64,000 bases of DNA from G032773895 sp965248935 (GTDB lineage Bacteria; Pseudomonadota; Gammaproteobacteria; Pseudomonadales; Cellvibrionaceae), in the NCBI GenBank assembly GCA_965248935.1, contig OZ252214.1:124001-188000 (forward strand). The letters run 5' to 3'. Each line of letters opens with the position of its first letter. Within the stretch, counting starts at the first letter, position 1. Position numbers and translations under genes: made by a program. The notes beneath the pieces are model-generated. The model saw only the letters and a program-made list of their open reading frames with translations, was not told the origin of the DNA and searched no databases. Shown here piece after piece: positions 37,475-46,403 of this stretch.

Positions 37475-38527
37475 CTACAAATGGACGACCGCCCGATTTT
37501 TCGCTTGAAGTTTATCAATTTTTTCTCGTGTTGCCTCCCACCTTTCAGACGCTTTTAAATGTGTAACATCAATTGCTCCTCGCGCTTTCACTTTTTCTAA
37601 CATCGAAGGCTTACAAAGAAAACTATTGCCCTCTAGAAATTGAAGAATTTCATTTGTACCTTTGCGGTTATTACATACCAAGACAGCATCAACGCCAGCT
37701 TCCAATGCTAATTTCGCACGAATGGCATAATTTCCACTTAACGCTGCCCCCTGCATAGTTAAATCATCACTGAAGACAACCCCATTAAAACCTAACTTAG
37801 TTTTTAAAATCCCTGTAATCCATTTTTTTGAAAAACAAACAGGTTGTTCCTTGTCGATCTCTGGAAATAAAATATGAGCGGGCATAATAGAATCAAGCAA
37901 CGGGAGCAAGGTGATAAAAGGTTTAAGGTCCGACTCCCGTATTTCAGCATAAGTTCGATCATCAACAGGAAGTTTAAGATGACTATCGCATACCACTGCA
38001 CCGTGCCCTGGAAAATGCTTACCGGTAACAGCCATACCCGCATCTTTCATGCCGGTCATAAACGCCTTCGCCATTGCCACTGTCATTTGCCAATCCGTAG
38101 AAAACGAACGGTCTCCTATCACTTTGGATTTATTATCGTCTAGATCCAAAACAGGAGCGTAGCTAAGGTCCACACCATGGGCAATCACTTCAGAAGCCAT
38201 CAACCAACCCAAGTCCTCAACAAACCCCAGCCAATAGCACAAATCCTCATCGCAATAGGTCGCCGCAGCCTGCATAGATGGCAAATCGGTAAACCCTTCT
38301 CGAAACCGTTGAACGCGCCCCCCTTCCTGATCGACAGAAATGAGAATATCTGGCCGCACTTCCCGAAGTGCGGCTGTTAATTCACATAGTTGTATAGGGT
38401 TTGCATAATTTCTAGCGAAAAGAATAATTCCTCCAACAAGAGGGTTTTGGAGTAAATCCTTATCTGCGGTATTAAGTTCGAGGCCATCTACATCAGTAAC
38501 CACTGGCCCCAATTTAAAATCAAACAT
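37475..38527 (-). CDS. nagZ: Beta-N-acetylhexosaminidase NagZ
   Basis: NagZ removes GlcNAc from anhydro-muropeptides in cytoplasmic cell-wall recycling and so affects AmpC induction. The 350-residue GH3 protein has the signature TGKHFPGHGAVVCDSHLKLP with the acid/base His and Asp, the start LGPVVTDVDGLELNTADKDLL, PLVGGIILFARNY, SVDQEGGRVQRFREGFT, and the nucleophile region GVVFSDDLTMQGAA. It overlaps the psrA stop by 8 bases and is read in the same direction. Confidence 0.96.
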   Translation of the reverse strand: MFDFKLGPVVTDVDGLELNTADKDLLQNPLVGGIILFARNYANPIQLCELTAALREVRPDILISVDQEGGRVQRFREGFTDLPSMQAAATYCDEDLCYWLGFVEDLGWLMASEVIAHGVDLSYAPVLDLDDNKSKVIGDRSFSTDWQMTVAMAKAFMTGMKDAGMAVTGKHFPGHGAVVCDSHLKLPVDDRTYAEIRESDLKPFITLLPLLDSIMPAHILFPEIDKEQPVCFSKKWITGILKTKLGFNGVVFSDDLTMQGAALSGNYAIRAKLALEAGVDAVLVCNNRKGTNEILQFLEGNSFLCKPSMLEKVKARGAIDVTHLKASERWEATREKIDKLQAKNRAVVHL

Positions 38528-39161
38528 TAGGCGACTTGAGCATTCCTGTAAAAGACGGGATCATATATTCAACAACCGTTTCAAGAGAAGTATCTTGATC
38601 ATAATCTGCATTTAAAATTGCGCGGATAGATTCATAACTTGATAAAGTAAAAATACTCGCACCCAACATAAAATACACTCGCCAGTAGAGTTCTACGACG
38701 TTCAGATGAGGCAACGATTCGGCAATCAATTGAGAAAAGCGATTGTAGGTCTTACCAAAATTTTCAGCCAAGTAATGCCGCAAATGTTCCTGAGATTGAG
38801 TATAAGCCAAACTTAAAAGCCGCATAAATCGCTGAGGGTCTTCATCTATCTTGGACATACTCCTTAAAAGTGTTTCCAACAAACACTTGAGCAAATCCTC
38901 CAGTGCAAGAGACTGCCCTTCCGGTAATGAGCGAATTAACTCATCAGCGCACTGATCCAGTTCTTTACAATAAGGCTCCAAAAATCGTGAAAATACCGCC
39001 TGGATCAATTCTTTTTTTGAACCAAAATGGTAATTTACCGAAGCCAAATTGACGCCCGCCATCCCAGTGATTGTTCGAAGCGATGTCTCAGCGAATCCGC
39101 GCTCGGCAAATAAAACTGTTGCTGCATTTAAAATACGGTCTACTGTGTCACTCTGTGCCAT
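38520..39161 (-). CDS. psrA: TetR-family regulator, PsrA type
   Basis: The ATG at 39161 begins MAQSDTVDRILNAATVLFAERG, almost the same as Pseudomonas PsrA, followed by the TetR helix-turn-helix (TSLRTITGMAGVNLASVNYHFG). The C-terminal ligand domain also follows PsrA (FMRLLSLAYTQSQEHLRHYL, VELYWRVYFMLGA). PsrA represses fatty-acid beta-oxidation genes and itself and responds to long-chain fatty acids. 213 residues. It precedes nagZ as in Pseudomonas, but lexA and sulA, normally divergent upstream, are not found. Confidence 0.88.
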   Translation of the reverse strand: MAQSDTVDRILNAATVLFAERGFAETSLRTITGMAGVNLASVNYHFGSKKELIQAVFSRFLEPYCKELDQCADELIRSLPEGQSLALEDLLKCLLETLLRSMSKIDEDPQRFMRLLSLAYTQSQEHLRHYLAENFGKTYNRFSQLIAESLPHLNVVELYWRVYFMLGASIFTLSSYESIRAILNADYDQDTSLETVVEYMIPSFTGMLKSPNV

Positions 39162-39801
39162 TTTAATCCCGTTTTTCATTAACCTGTGTGTATATTAACT
39201 GAAGTAGTATCGTTAAAGCTCGCCAACATATTGCCGACTTAAGAGCTTGTCAAGAAATGCTGTTTGTTGCTCTAAATATAACCAATAGTTTGCAAAATAT
39301 GCTAATTATACCTCCAATAACACATTAAAAGTGCCTCATAGCCACCCTACAGAGCGAACAGCAAGGTAGCAAGAGGGGAAAATTAGGTCCAACCCTCTTC
39401 TCTTGAACTAACTAAAGGCTTAATACGCAAAAAGCAGTATTAAGCCTTACACATCCTTATCTTATGTCACCAAACTATGCTTTTCGCATCTTAAATAATG
39501 TATTTTTAGACGCAACAGTGATAACTCAATTCGCCTTTGCAAGCCCTGGATAACTTGCCGACAATTGCCATTAGATTTATTTGCAATTTAAGGTTCCTTC
39601 GTTATACGGATTATGAGTTAAAAACCAGTACTTTTACAATCAATAAAAAATATTAATTTAGTAGAATCAATAGCATAGATATTTTATATCAAGTTAATTC
39701 TAAAATTAATTTTCGTCGGAAACCTTACTATTTCACGCTGCAAGCTAAGCCAACAAGTGGTAGCTTAATAGTTAACAGTAAATAAAAAACAGGAGAGTAT
39801 T
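39162..39801. other. Intergenic psrA/39802 with two hairpins
   Basis: A 640-bp gene-free stretch. It holds two successive hairpins: AAGAGGG..CCCTCTT (39371-39399 area) and a perfect 12-bp stem AAGGCTTAATAC / GTATTAAGCCTT (39415-39426, 39437-39448). No T-run follows the second, so it is not a classical terminator. lexA would be expected here by synteny and no relic was recognised. Confidence 0.45.
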
Positions 39802-40125
39802 ATGGCCTCGTTTTACCCCTCAATTAGAGGATGGTACCAAGACTCTACTAGCCAACAGCTATTTGAAATAGTGGCAGTTGACGAAAAGAGCGGAATGATT
39901 GAAATTCAGCTTGAGGACGGCAGCATCGATGAATACGATATGGAAAGCTGGAAACAGCTTGACGTTCACCCCGCTGCCGCACCGGAAAACGCTAACGCAA
40001 GCTATGGTCTTCCCTCAATAAACGACGGTTGGCAAACTAATGTAGACCTATCCGGTGGCGGGATGAATAACCCTCTTGAATTTATCGAAGGCGAAAGTTA
40101 CATCGGCGACTTCGACGACTTCTAA
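39802..40125 (+). CDS. Conserved small acidic protein (DUF6763-like)
   Basis: A 107-residue cytoplasmic protein with ribosome site AGGAG 8 bases before the ATG. The N-terminal part (YPSIRGWYQDSTSQQLFEIV, IEIQLEDGSIDEYDMESW) matches a family of small gammaproteobacterial proteins I know as DUF6763, with a Tyr-Gln/Trp-rich beta unit. The C-terminal third is acidic and Gly/Asn-rich, ending GDFDDF. Function unknown. It is monocistronic and followed by a weak hairpin (ATATTCAGA..TCTGAATAT, 40145-40174). Confidence 0.75.
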   Translation: MASFYPSIRGWYQDSTSQQLFEIVAVDEKSGMIEIQLEDGSIDEYDMESWKQLDVHPAAAPENANASYGLPSINDGWQTNVDLSGGGMNNPLEFIEGESYIGDFDDF

Positions 40126-41075
40126 TTAAGGTGCCTCTTAAATTATATTCAGAACATATATTCGCTCTGAATATCGAACCAGTGCCCATACTTTTTGTGC
40201 ATTACCCGTCTGTGCATTACCCGTCTGTACATAGTTAATAGCGACGGCTTGGGTCTTTAATAACGTTAGGCACTAATCTTTCAAGTATTAATACGCAGCA
40301 TCCTTTTTAAAATATCCTTAATATTCTTTTCCAGTTGCAAAAACAACATAATTCAAGATAAAGATTAACCCTGCAAATAACACTAAAATACGTACAATTC
40401 TGATATCTGAATTTTTAAGTGGGCAAACCATAAAAACAAAAGGTTTATCTATTTCCCAAAGAAACTTTTTTATATTGAAAATAAAATAATAATGAAGATT
40501 ACTAATTTACGCCAAAACCTGATTAAAAACTTTTAAACCTCGTTAAAATAAAGCAATCTTAACATCTAAGATTTCGCGTTAATCAAAACGAAAAAAATAA
40601 CTGAAAAAATAGACATATCAAAAACTACAACCTACCTTTAGGTTTACAGCTAACTTTACTTTTAAAAAAATCGATCAAAAACAATATCATTTCTACTCTA
40701 ATAAGCAGAAAGCAAATTAGAGAATAGCAAGAATGTTAAAAAAACCACTGACGAAGTGTATGCAAAACAAACAGATAGCACAAACAAAATAAGGCAAAAC
40801 GATCCTATATTATTATTTTTTAGATCAATCTGTGAACTATTACGAAAATATACTGCTACCCTCTCTCTTCCGAACCCCATAAAAGCCGTTTTCTTACTAT
40901 AATTTTGCTTTATCTTGCCTTAGAATAATCCTTTTGGTTAAGCATTAATATTAATTAAATAGTACCTTTGACTAAAAAAATAGTACCTTTGACTAAACAT
41001 TACCGCTAACTAAATATTGCTTTGCTGCAAACAAACCAGATACAAATGAGATCGAAAGGACGAGTCAAACCCATT
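40126..41075. other. AT-rich intergenic region with two tandem duplications
   Basis: About 950 bp without a supportable gene. It carries the 15-bp unit TGTGCATTACCCGTC twice at 40196-40225, and a 21-bp-period duplication of AATAGTACCTTTGACTAAA at 40958-40997. A 60-codon minus-strand frame (40698-40880) is hydrophobic and AT-driven and not called. Confidence 0.5.
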
Positions 41076-41387
41076 ATGCCAATACATATATTTACAATAG
41101 AAAAAACCGTGATTACGGACGAAGGACTGCGCTTGCTGCCCGGAGTATCCATATCAGACAAACGGCCAGAGGTCAGTGAGCTGATACAAGGGTGTCGAGT
41201 AGTGCTAAAAACACCAGCTCAACAAGAGCTACTAACAACACTTGTGACCTATGGTGTCTCTATGCAGCAACTTGATAATGGTGACTTTGCCATACCTGCT
41301 GAACCGACAATAGAGCTAACGGTCGATGTAGGTGATATTGATATACCTATTGGTACAGAAGTTTGGGTGGGATACACATTACAATAG
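41076..41387 (+). CDS. Small protein of unknown function
   Basis: The frame is open from 41022; the ATG at 41076 (MPIHIFTIEK) is preferred because a GGACGAG-type site precedes it, giving 103 residues. The protein is rich in beta-prone residues and Pro/Val (GLRLLPGVSISD, AEPTIELTVDVGDIDIPIGTEVWVGY), without signal peptide or membrane segment. I do not recognise a family. It is 138 bp upstream of pilU on the same strand. Confidence 0.5.
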   Translation: MPIHIFTIEKTVITDEGLRLLPGVSISDKRPEVSELIQGCRVVLKTPAQQELLTTLVTYGVSMQQLDNGDFAIPAEPTIELTVDVGDIDIPIGTEVWVGYTLQ

Positions 41388-41525
41388 CTGATTCACCGAA
41401 TTAGCGAGGGAAATTCCGCCCCCCTACTTAAGCTTTTTAAGCTTTATGTCGATTTCACCCAATACCTATATTCCCCTCTATACTATTCAATATCGACTTT
41501 CAGCTTAGGAAAACAGGGAATCCGC

Positions 41526-42734
41526 ATGTCTACTCCAATAGATAACTACTTGAATATATTGGCAAAAAAGGACGGATCGGACCTATATCTCAGCACCGGC
41601 GCCCCACCCTGCGCTAAATTTCAGGGCACCCTCAAGCCTCTCTCCCAAACATCATTCAAGGCAGGTGATATTGAAAAAATCGCTAATGCTATTATGGATG
41701 AAGAACAACAAGAAGAATTTAAGCATGAACTGGAAATGAATCTAGCGATTTCAGTACCTCAGGTAGGTCGCTTTCGAGTGAATATCTTTAGACAACGCAA
41801 TGAAGTCTCCATGGTTGCCAGAAACATCAATACCGATATTCCGAAATTTGAAAACCTTGGTTTACCCGAAATTTTAAAAGAAGTGATTCTCACCAAGCGA
41901 GGTTTAGTACTCTTTGTCGGCGGCACAGGTTCGGGGAAATCCACCTCCTTAGCCGCGTTAATTGACCATAGAAATACCACCAGTGCCGGACACATTATAA
42001 CCATTGAAGACCCAGTAGAATATGTTCACAAACACAAAAAGAGCGTGATCAATCAACGCGAAGTAGGCTCCGATACCCGTAGCTTTCGCAATGCGCTCAA
42101 AAACACACTTAGACAAGCCCCCGATGTTATTTTAATCGGCGAAATCCGCGACCGGGATACCATGGAACACGCCTTAGAATTTGCAGAAACAGGACACTTG
42201 GCTATTTCTACACTGCACGCCAATAATGCCAACCAAGCACTCGAACGTATTATTAATATGTTCCCCGAAGAACGGCGCCCTCAATTACTTCTCGCGCTAT
42301 CACAAAATATTCGTGCTTTTGTTTCCCAACGGCTTATACCAACAGTAGACGGGAAACGTTGTGCCGCAATAGAAGTTTTATTGGGAACAAAAACCATTCA
42401 AGAACTCATACTCAAAGGCCGCCTTGCAGAGATAAAAGAAATTATGGAAAAATCTGAAAATTTAGGGATGCAAACTTTCGATGCCGCTCTATACCACCTA
42501 CACAAAAAAGGGAAAATAAGTTTGGACGAAGCCTTATCCAATGCCGATTCGGCCAACAACCTACGTTTGCGAATCAAGCTTGGAGCGAATCAAGCGGAAC
42601 CCTCTATCGAAGAAACAAAAGAAGTCGCGGCCATGCAAAGCTCCCCTGGCTTAAAACTTGAACTTGAAGCACTTCATAAAGAAGAAAAAGAACCGCCTCC
42701 AACAGGAAAAGCCAAGTTCGGGCCGCAGGATTAG
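41526..42734 (+). CDS. pilU: Type IV pilus retraction ATPase PilU
   Basis: PilT/PilU-family hexameric ATPase that helps depolymerise type IV pili for twitching. The 402-residue protein has the N-terminal PAS-like region (KKDGSDLYLSTGAPPCAKFQG), Walker A GGTGSGKSTSLAAL near 137-150, Asp box IITIEDPVEYVH, Walker B ILIGEIRDRDTMEHALEFAE, and the His box ISTLHANNANQALERIINMFP. The IRDRDTMEHALEFAETGHL sequence is of the PilU type. pilT, usually directly upstream, is not in the window, so this copy is separate from the main pil genes. Confidence 0.93.
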   Translation: MSTPIDNYLNILAKKDGSDLYLSTGAPPCAKFQGTLKPLSQTSFKAGDIEKIANAIMDEEQQEEFKHELEMNLAISVPQVGRFRVNIFRQRNEVSMVARNINTDIPKFENLGLPEILKEVILTKRGLVLFVGGTGSGKSTSLAALIDHRNTTSAGHIITIEDPVEYVHKHKKSVINQREVGSDTRSFRNALKNTLRQAPDVILIGEIRDRDTMEHALEFAETGHLAISTLHANNANQALERIINMFPEERRPQLLLALSQNIRAFVSQRLIPTVDGKRCAAIEVLLGTKTIQELILKGRLAEIKEIMEKSENLGMQTFDAALYHLHKKGKISLDEALSNADSANNLRLRIKLGANQAEPSIEETKEVAAMQSSPGLKLELEALHKEEKEPPPTGKAKFGPQD

Positions 42735-43123
42735 AGTCGGTTCAAATAATTCACGCCATGTATCACACTCTTGAGCCGGGTACTTGCGGCGACTGGTCAC
42801 TGAAATACGCACACCTGTAGTAAGAATAAAGAATAATCCAATAAAATTTCTTTGGGATGATCGAGATAACGTGATCAAAACCGGCTTGGAAAAATTCAAT
42901 AATGAGATGACCTCAAAAGTGGCGGTCGATAACGCTTTGGCTGCAAAGGTGGGAATAAAATTAAATTGTTGTTTACCCAGGATAAATCCGTCTTCATATT
43001 GCCTAACGAGCAGATGAAGGCGGAAAATAGCTGAAAATATCGACAAAAAGAACATTACGTATTTTTGTTGTACCATGGTTTCAATTTCAAACCCGTTTTT
43101 TAGTTAACCGATAGGTCCAATAA
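42735..43123. other. Unassigned interval pilU/arfB
   Basis: The 389 bp contain overlapping open frames on both strands (plus 42784-43017; minus from 43076 into pilU), neither recognisable. It may hold gene relics; nothing can be named. Confidence 0.35.
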
Positions 43124-43537
43124 ATGCTCTATATCACTCAAAACCTTTCTATACCTGAATGGGAAATTGACATTATCGCAATTCGGGCACAGGGTGCCGG
43201 CGGACAAAATGTTAACAAAGTTGCCAGCGCCGTCCATCTTAGGTTCAATATTCAAAAATCTAGCCTGCCAGATATCTACAAAGAACGATTATATCAAATT
43301 CCAGATCAGCGGATAAATAATGAAGGAGTCATTGTTATTAAAGCACAAGCTTTTCGAACTCAAGAAAAAAATAAAGAGGATGCATTAAAACGATTAAAAG
43401 TACTTGTTCTTAAATCTACACATCAAAACAAAAAACGAATTGTGACCAAACCAACAAAAAACTCGCACAAAAGAAGGTTAGATAAAAAAAATTTCTTAGG
43501 CAACCGAAAACAGCTTAGGAAAAAAGTGGACTACTAA
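43124..43537 (+). CDS. arfB: Peptidyl-tRNA hydrolase ArfB (ribosome rescue)
   Basis: ArfB (YaeJ) enters stalled ribosomes lacking a stop codon and hydrolyses peptidyl-tRNA. The 137-residue protein has the release-factor GGQ motif in AQGAGGQNVNKVASAVHLRF at about 27-46 and the basic C-terminal tail (KKRIVTKPTKNSHKRRLDKK) that sits in the mRNA channel. Length is normal. Monocistronic. Confidence 0.95.
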   Translation: MLYITQNLSIPEWEIDIIAIRAQGAGGQNVNKVASAVHLRFNIQKSSLPDIYKERLYQIPDQRINNEGVIVIKAQAFRTQEKNKEDALKRLKVLVLKSTHQNKKRIVTKPTKNSHKRRLDKKNFLGNRKQLRKKVDY

Positions 43538-43872
43538 GAAAAGAAATGACTAATTAAATAGCCTCTAAAATAAGACTTAGACAAGAACCTAACGATAAGC
43601 AAATAGCGAAACAAATAAGAGTCTCGTGCCCCCGCAATCTTTCTAATACCCCAGATAATGACCGTTTTTAAAAGCGTCACCTCCAGTGAAGTACTACTTT
43701 AAAAACAATCGTTTGAACCATAACCAAAGTTCACAATAAAATTTCTATTTTTGGTTGCAGTTAAAAGTGGAGAATTACCCGTCAATTCGAGCGGGAATAT
43801 ACAGTTCCCATTACTATCAACTCAAAATATGCTATCGTCATTCATATCCCCCTAAGAATAAATGCCGCAAGT
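43538..43872. other. Intergenic region, nothing recognised
   Basis: 335 bp downstream of arfB with no supportable gene, repeat or RNA; it must contain the promoter of the next small gene. Confidence 0.45.
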
Positions 43873-44283
43873 ATGACAATAGAATATTCTATTTTAGAAG
43901 ACCTGGAATTGGTTATTACGCAAACATACGGAGCCGTAACCGACGAACAAGTCGTCGAACATTTTCGTATTCTCTCGCAAGACCCCAAGTTCAAACCAAA
44001 CTTTTTGCTTCTTTCAGATATTAGGTACATAACCCAAAACACTATCACCGAAGAAAATTTAAAATCTGAAGCAAAACTTTCCCCATATGACCGCAAAACA
44101 ATGAGAGTAATACTTGTTAAAAGATCGCAAGAACGGAAAAAAGCCAACCAGTACGGCGTTCACTCTACCCAATCCAATGCTTATTACCGAGTGACGGACG
44201 ACATTGATGATGCGCTTTCGTGGTTAGGTATAGATCAACAGGCAGGGTTAATTCTTCCACTCCTCCATAAAAAGGGCAAGTAA
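43873..44283 (+). CDS. Small protein of unknown function, SpoIIAA-like in outline
   Basis: A 136-residue soluble protein. The start MTIEYSILEDLELVITQTYG and the pattern of alternating strands and helices (VVEHFRILSQDPKFKPNFLLLSD) recall the SpoIIAA-like/STAS-type proteins of gammaproteobacteria, in which a D-x-R follows the third strand; LSDIRYIT here fits. The second half (RVILVKRSQERKKANQYG, DDALSWLGID) is consistent. No function can be given. It converges on dcd. Confidence 0.6.
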   Translation: MTIEYSILEDLELVITQTYGAVTDEQVVEHFRILSQDPKFKPNFLLLSDIRYITQNTITEENLKSEAKLSPYDRKTMRVILVKRSQERKKANQYGVHSTQSNAYYRVTDDIDDALSWLGIDQQAGLILPLLHKKGK

Positions 44284-44344
44284 TACTTCCACAAAAAAAG
44301 GCCGTGTAACAACCGTTTCATAAATAATCATTCAGCCATTCCAT

Positions 44345-44914
44345 TTAGGTTTTTGGTAAAGTTACGCCCGTTTGTCCCTGATACTTACCCCCTCGATCCG
44401 CATAAGAAGTATCACATACTTCATCGCTCTCAAAAAACAACATCTGAGCTATCCCTTCGTTTGCATAAATCTTCGCCGGTAACGGTGTAGTATTAGAAAA
44501 TTCTAACGTTACATGACCTTCCCATTCAGGCTCAAGGGGCGTTACATTAACAATAATCCCACACCGGGCATAAGTGGACTTACCCAAACACACCGTCAAT
44601 ACACTTCGTGGAATCCGGAAATACTCAACCGTGCGGGCTAGTGCAAATGAATTAGGCGGGATAATACACACTTCGCTTTTAATATCCACAAAGCTTTCTT
44701 CATCAAAATTTTTGGGGTCAACGGTTACAGAGTGAACATTAGTAAAAATTTTAAATTCATTAGAACAACGCACATCATAGCCATAGCTCGACGTTCCGTA
44801 AGAAATTAAACGCTGATCCTGGCTATCATAACGAACCTGCCCCGCCTCAAACGGCTCAATCATCCCCTCTTGCTCCGCCATACGACGAATCCACTTATCA
44901 GATTTAATACTCAT
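44345..44914 (-). CDS. dcd: dCTP deaminase
   Basis: Deaminates dCTP to dUTP for thymidylate synthesis. The ATG at 44914 (MSIKSDKWIRRMAEQEG) is preferred over 44923 and gives 189 residues, the Pseudomonas-type length. Catalytic region: STYARCGIIVNVTPLEPEWEGHVTLEFSN, with the conserved Glu, and the C-terminal GKYQGQTGVTLPK that closes on the substrate. It lies about 110 bp downstream of mrp, the usual neighbour. Confidence 0.96.
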   Translation of the reverse strand: MSIKSDKWIRRMAEQEGMIEPFEAGQVRYDSQDQRLISYGTSSYGYDVRCSNEFKIFTNVHSVTVDPKNFDEESFVDIKSEVCIIPPNSFALARTVEYFRIPRSVLTVCLGKSTYARCGIIVNVTPLEPEWEGHVTLEFSNTTPLPAKIYANEGIAQMLFFESDEVCDTSYADRGGKYQGQTGVTLPKT

Positions 44915-45025
44915 GCTTGTCACTGCTCTTATTAGCCATAGCTCTTGTTAATGAAAAACGCGAGGGATACTACCTGAGTTGGGCTATAGCATTCAACCAA
45001 TACGCTTAATTGGTTTATTAGGGGG

Positions 45026-46129
45026 TTAGTCATTATCAATGCTAATACTCGGCGCTGCTGGCGCTTCGAGGGACTGCATCCAAACCTTAAGCCCCAGATT
45101 GCGGGCAATATTGCGATATTCACTGCTGATTTGAGAAGCTGGGTCGTGTACAACCGGAGGCTTACCCCCATCGGTTTGCTCTCGAATAGCCAATTGCAAC
45201 GGTAACTGCCCCAATAGGTCAACACCATAATCAGACGCCAAAGTCTCTCCACCGTCAGAACCAAATATAGCCTCCCTATAACCACAATTTGAGCAAACAT
45301 GAACCGCCATATTCTCAACCACACCCAGCACAGGAATACTGACCTGGTGAAACATCTCAATGCCTTTCACCGCGTCCAGTAAAGCAATATCCTGCGGCGT
45401 AGTGACAATTACAGCCCCAGACACAGGCACCGTCTGAGACAGCGTCAACTGAATATCCCCAGTTCCGGGGGGCATATCAATCACCAGATAATCAATGTCC
45501 TGCCAATCAGTGCTTCTCAGTAACTGCTGCATCGCCCCGCTCACCATAGGGCCACGCCAAATCATCGGTGTTTTTTCTGTCACTAGGCTACCCATAGAAA
45601 CAACCTTGACTCCATAAGCCTGCAAAGGAATGATCGTATTGCCGTTTTTTGTATCTGGCCTCTTACTGCCCAAACCAAACATTTGTGGCTGGCTGGGGCC
45701 GTAAATATCCGCATCCAACAACCCGACTTTCGCCCCTTCATAGGCAAGTGCAAGTGCCACGTTAGCCGAGGTAGTGGACTTGCCCACCCCCCCCTTACCC
45801 GAAGCCACCGCAATAATTTGCTTCACTCCCGGTACTCGTTCCGCTGAACCCTGCTCACCAGAATCGGGAGCGCAAAATTCAAGCTCAACATGCGAATCCA
45901 AACCATTTGACCCCAGAATGTGTTCAATACGGCTTCGAATACTCTCGAATTGAGAGCTACATGGAAAGCCAAGTTGAATAGAAACACTGTGCCTCCCAGC
46001 TGTCTCAGATACCCTTGTTGCAACCTCCAAAGTTCGTCTGACTTCAGCAGAGTGCGCTAGGCTCTGCAAACAAGGGTGAGCAAGAAGCCCATCGACAACC
46101 AAATTCAAAATTTGAGAAGAATCATTCAT
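45026..46129 (-). CDS. mrp: Iron-sulfur cluster carrier protein Mrp/ApbC
   Basis: Mrp is a P-loop ATPase that carries Fe-S clusters to apoproteins. The 367-residue protein has an N-terminal MIP18-like domain (about 1-90) and the deviant Walker A ASGKGGVGKSTTSANVALAL near 108-127. DADIYGPSQPQMFG, DMPPGTGDIQLTL and the cluster-binding CSNCGYREAIFG follow. It is divergent from metG and precedes dcd; in this window it may serve the many clusters of Rnf and NQR. Confidence 0.96.
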   Translation of the reverse strand: MNDSSQILNLVVDGLLAHPCLQSLAHSAEVRRTLEVATRVSETAGRHSVSIQLGFPCSSQFESIRSRIEHILGSNGLDSHVELEFCAPDSGEQGSAERVPGVKQIIAVASGKGGVGKSTTSANVALALAYEGAKVGLLDADIYGPSQPQMFGLGSKRPDTKNGNTIIPLQAYGVKVVSMGSLVTEKTPMIWRGPMVSGAMQQLLRSTDWQDIDYLVIDMPPGTGDIQLTLSQTVPVSGAVIVTTPQDIALLDAVKGIEMFHQVSIPVLGVVENMAVHVCSNCGYREAIFGSDGGETLASDYGVDLLGQLPLQLAIREQTDGGKPPVVHDPASQISSEYRNIARNLGLKVWMQSLEAPAAPSISIDND

Positions 46130-46403
46130 TGAACAGTAACTACCTTCATGTGTAATGTGAGCTAGAAATAGCGAGAATCATACCCTTCCGCCCCAAAACA
46201 CTCTATTTATTCATGCACTTCCATCTATGCGCAAGAACTATGACCGTTATCAGTAAAAACAATTAAAAATCAAACTGTTGGAAGCCACTTGCAGGACAAA
46301 GAGCAGGCAATTCAATGGCTAAAATGGTATAGTCCCGCACCTTGTAATGGCGGGGTTTTATCCTTGACCGCCTTCTATTGATCAGAATCCAAACAGAGAC
46401 ACT

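Noticed and set aside
39162..39801. Relic of lexA upstream of psrA
   Set aside because: Looked for the LexA start and its cleavage-site region in all frames by eye and found nothing convincing.
40698..40880. 60-codon hydrophobic frame on the minus strand
   Set aside because: Phe/Leu/Ser-rich content follows from AT-rich DNA; no ribosome site or family.
42651..43076. 141-codon minus-strand frame overlapping the end of pilU
   Set aside because: Its last third is the antisense of pilU and no part is recognisable; possible relic but not supportable as a gene.
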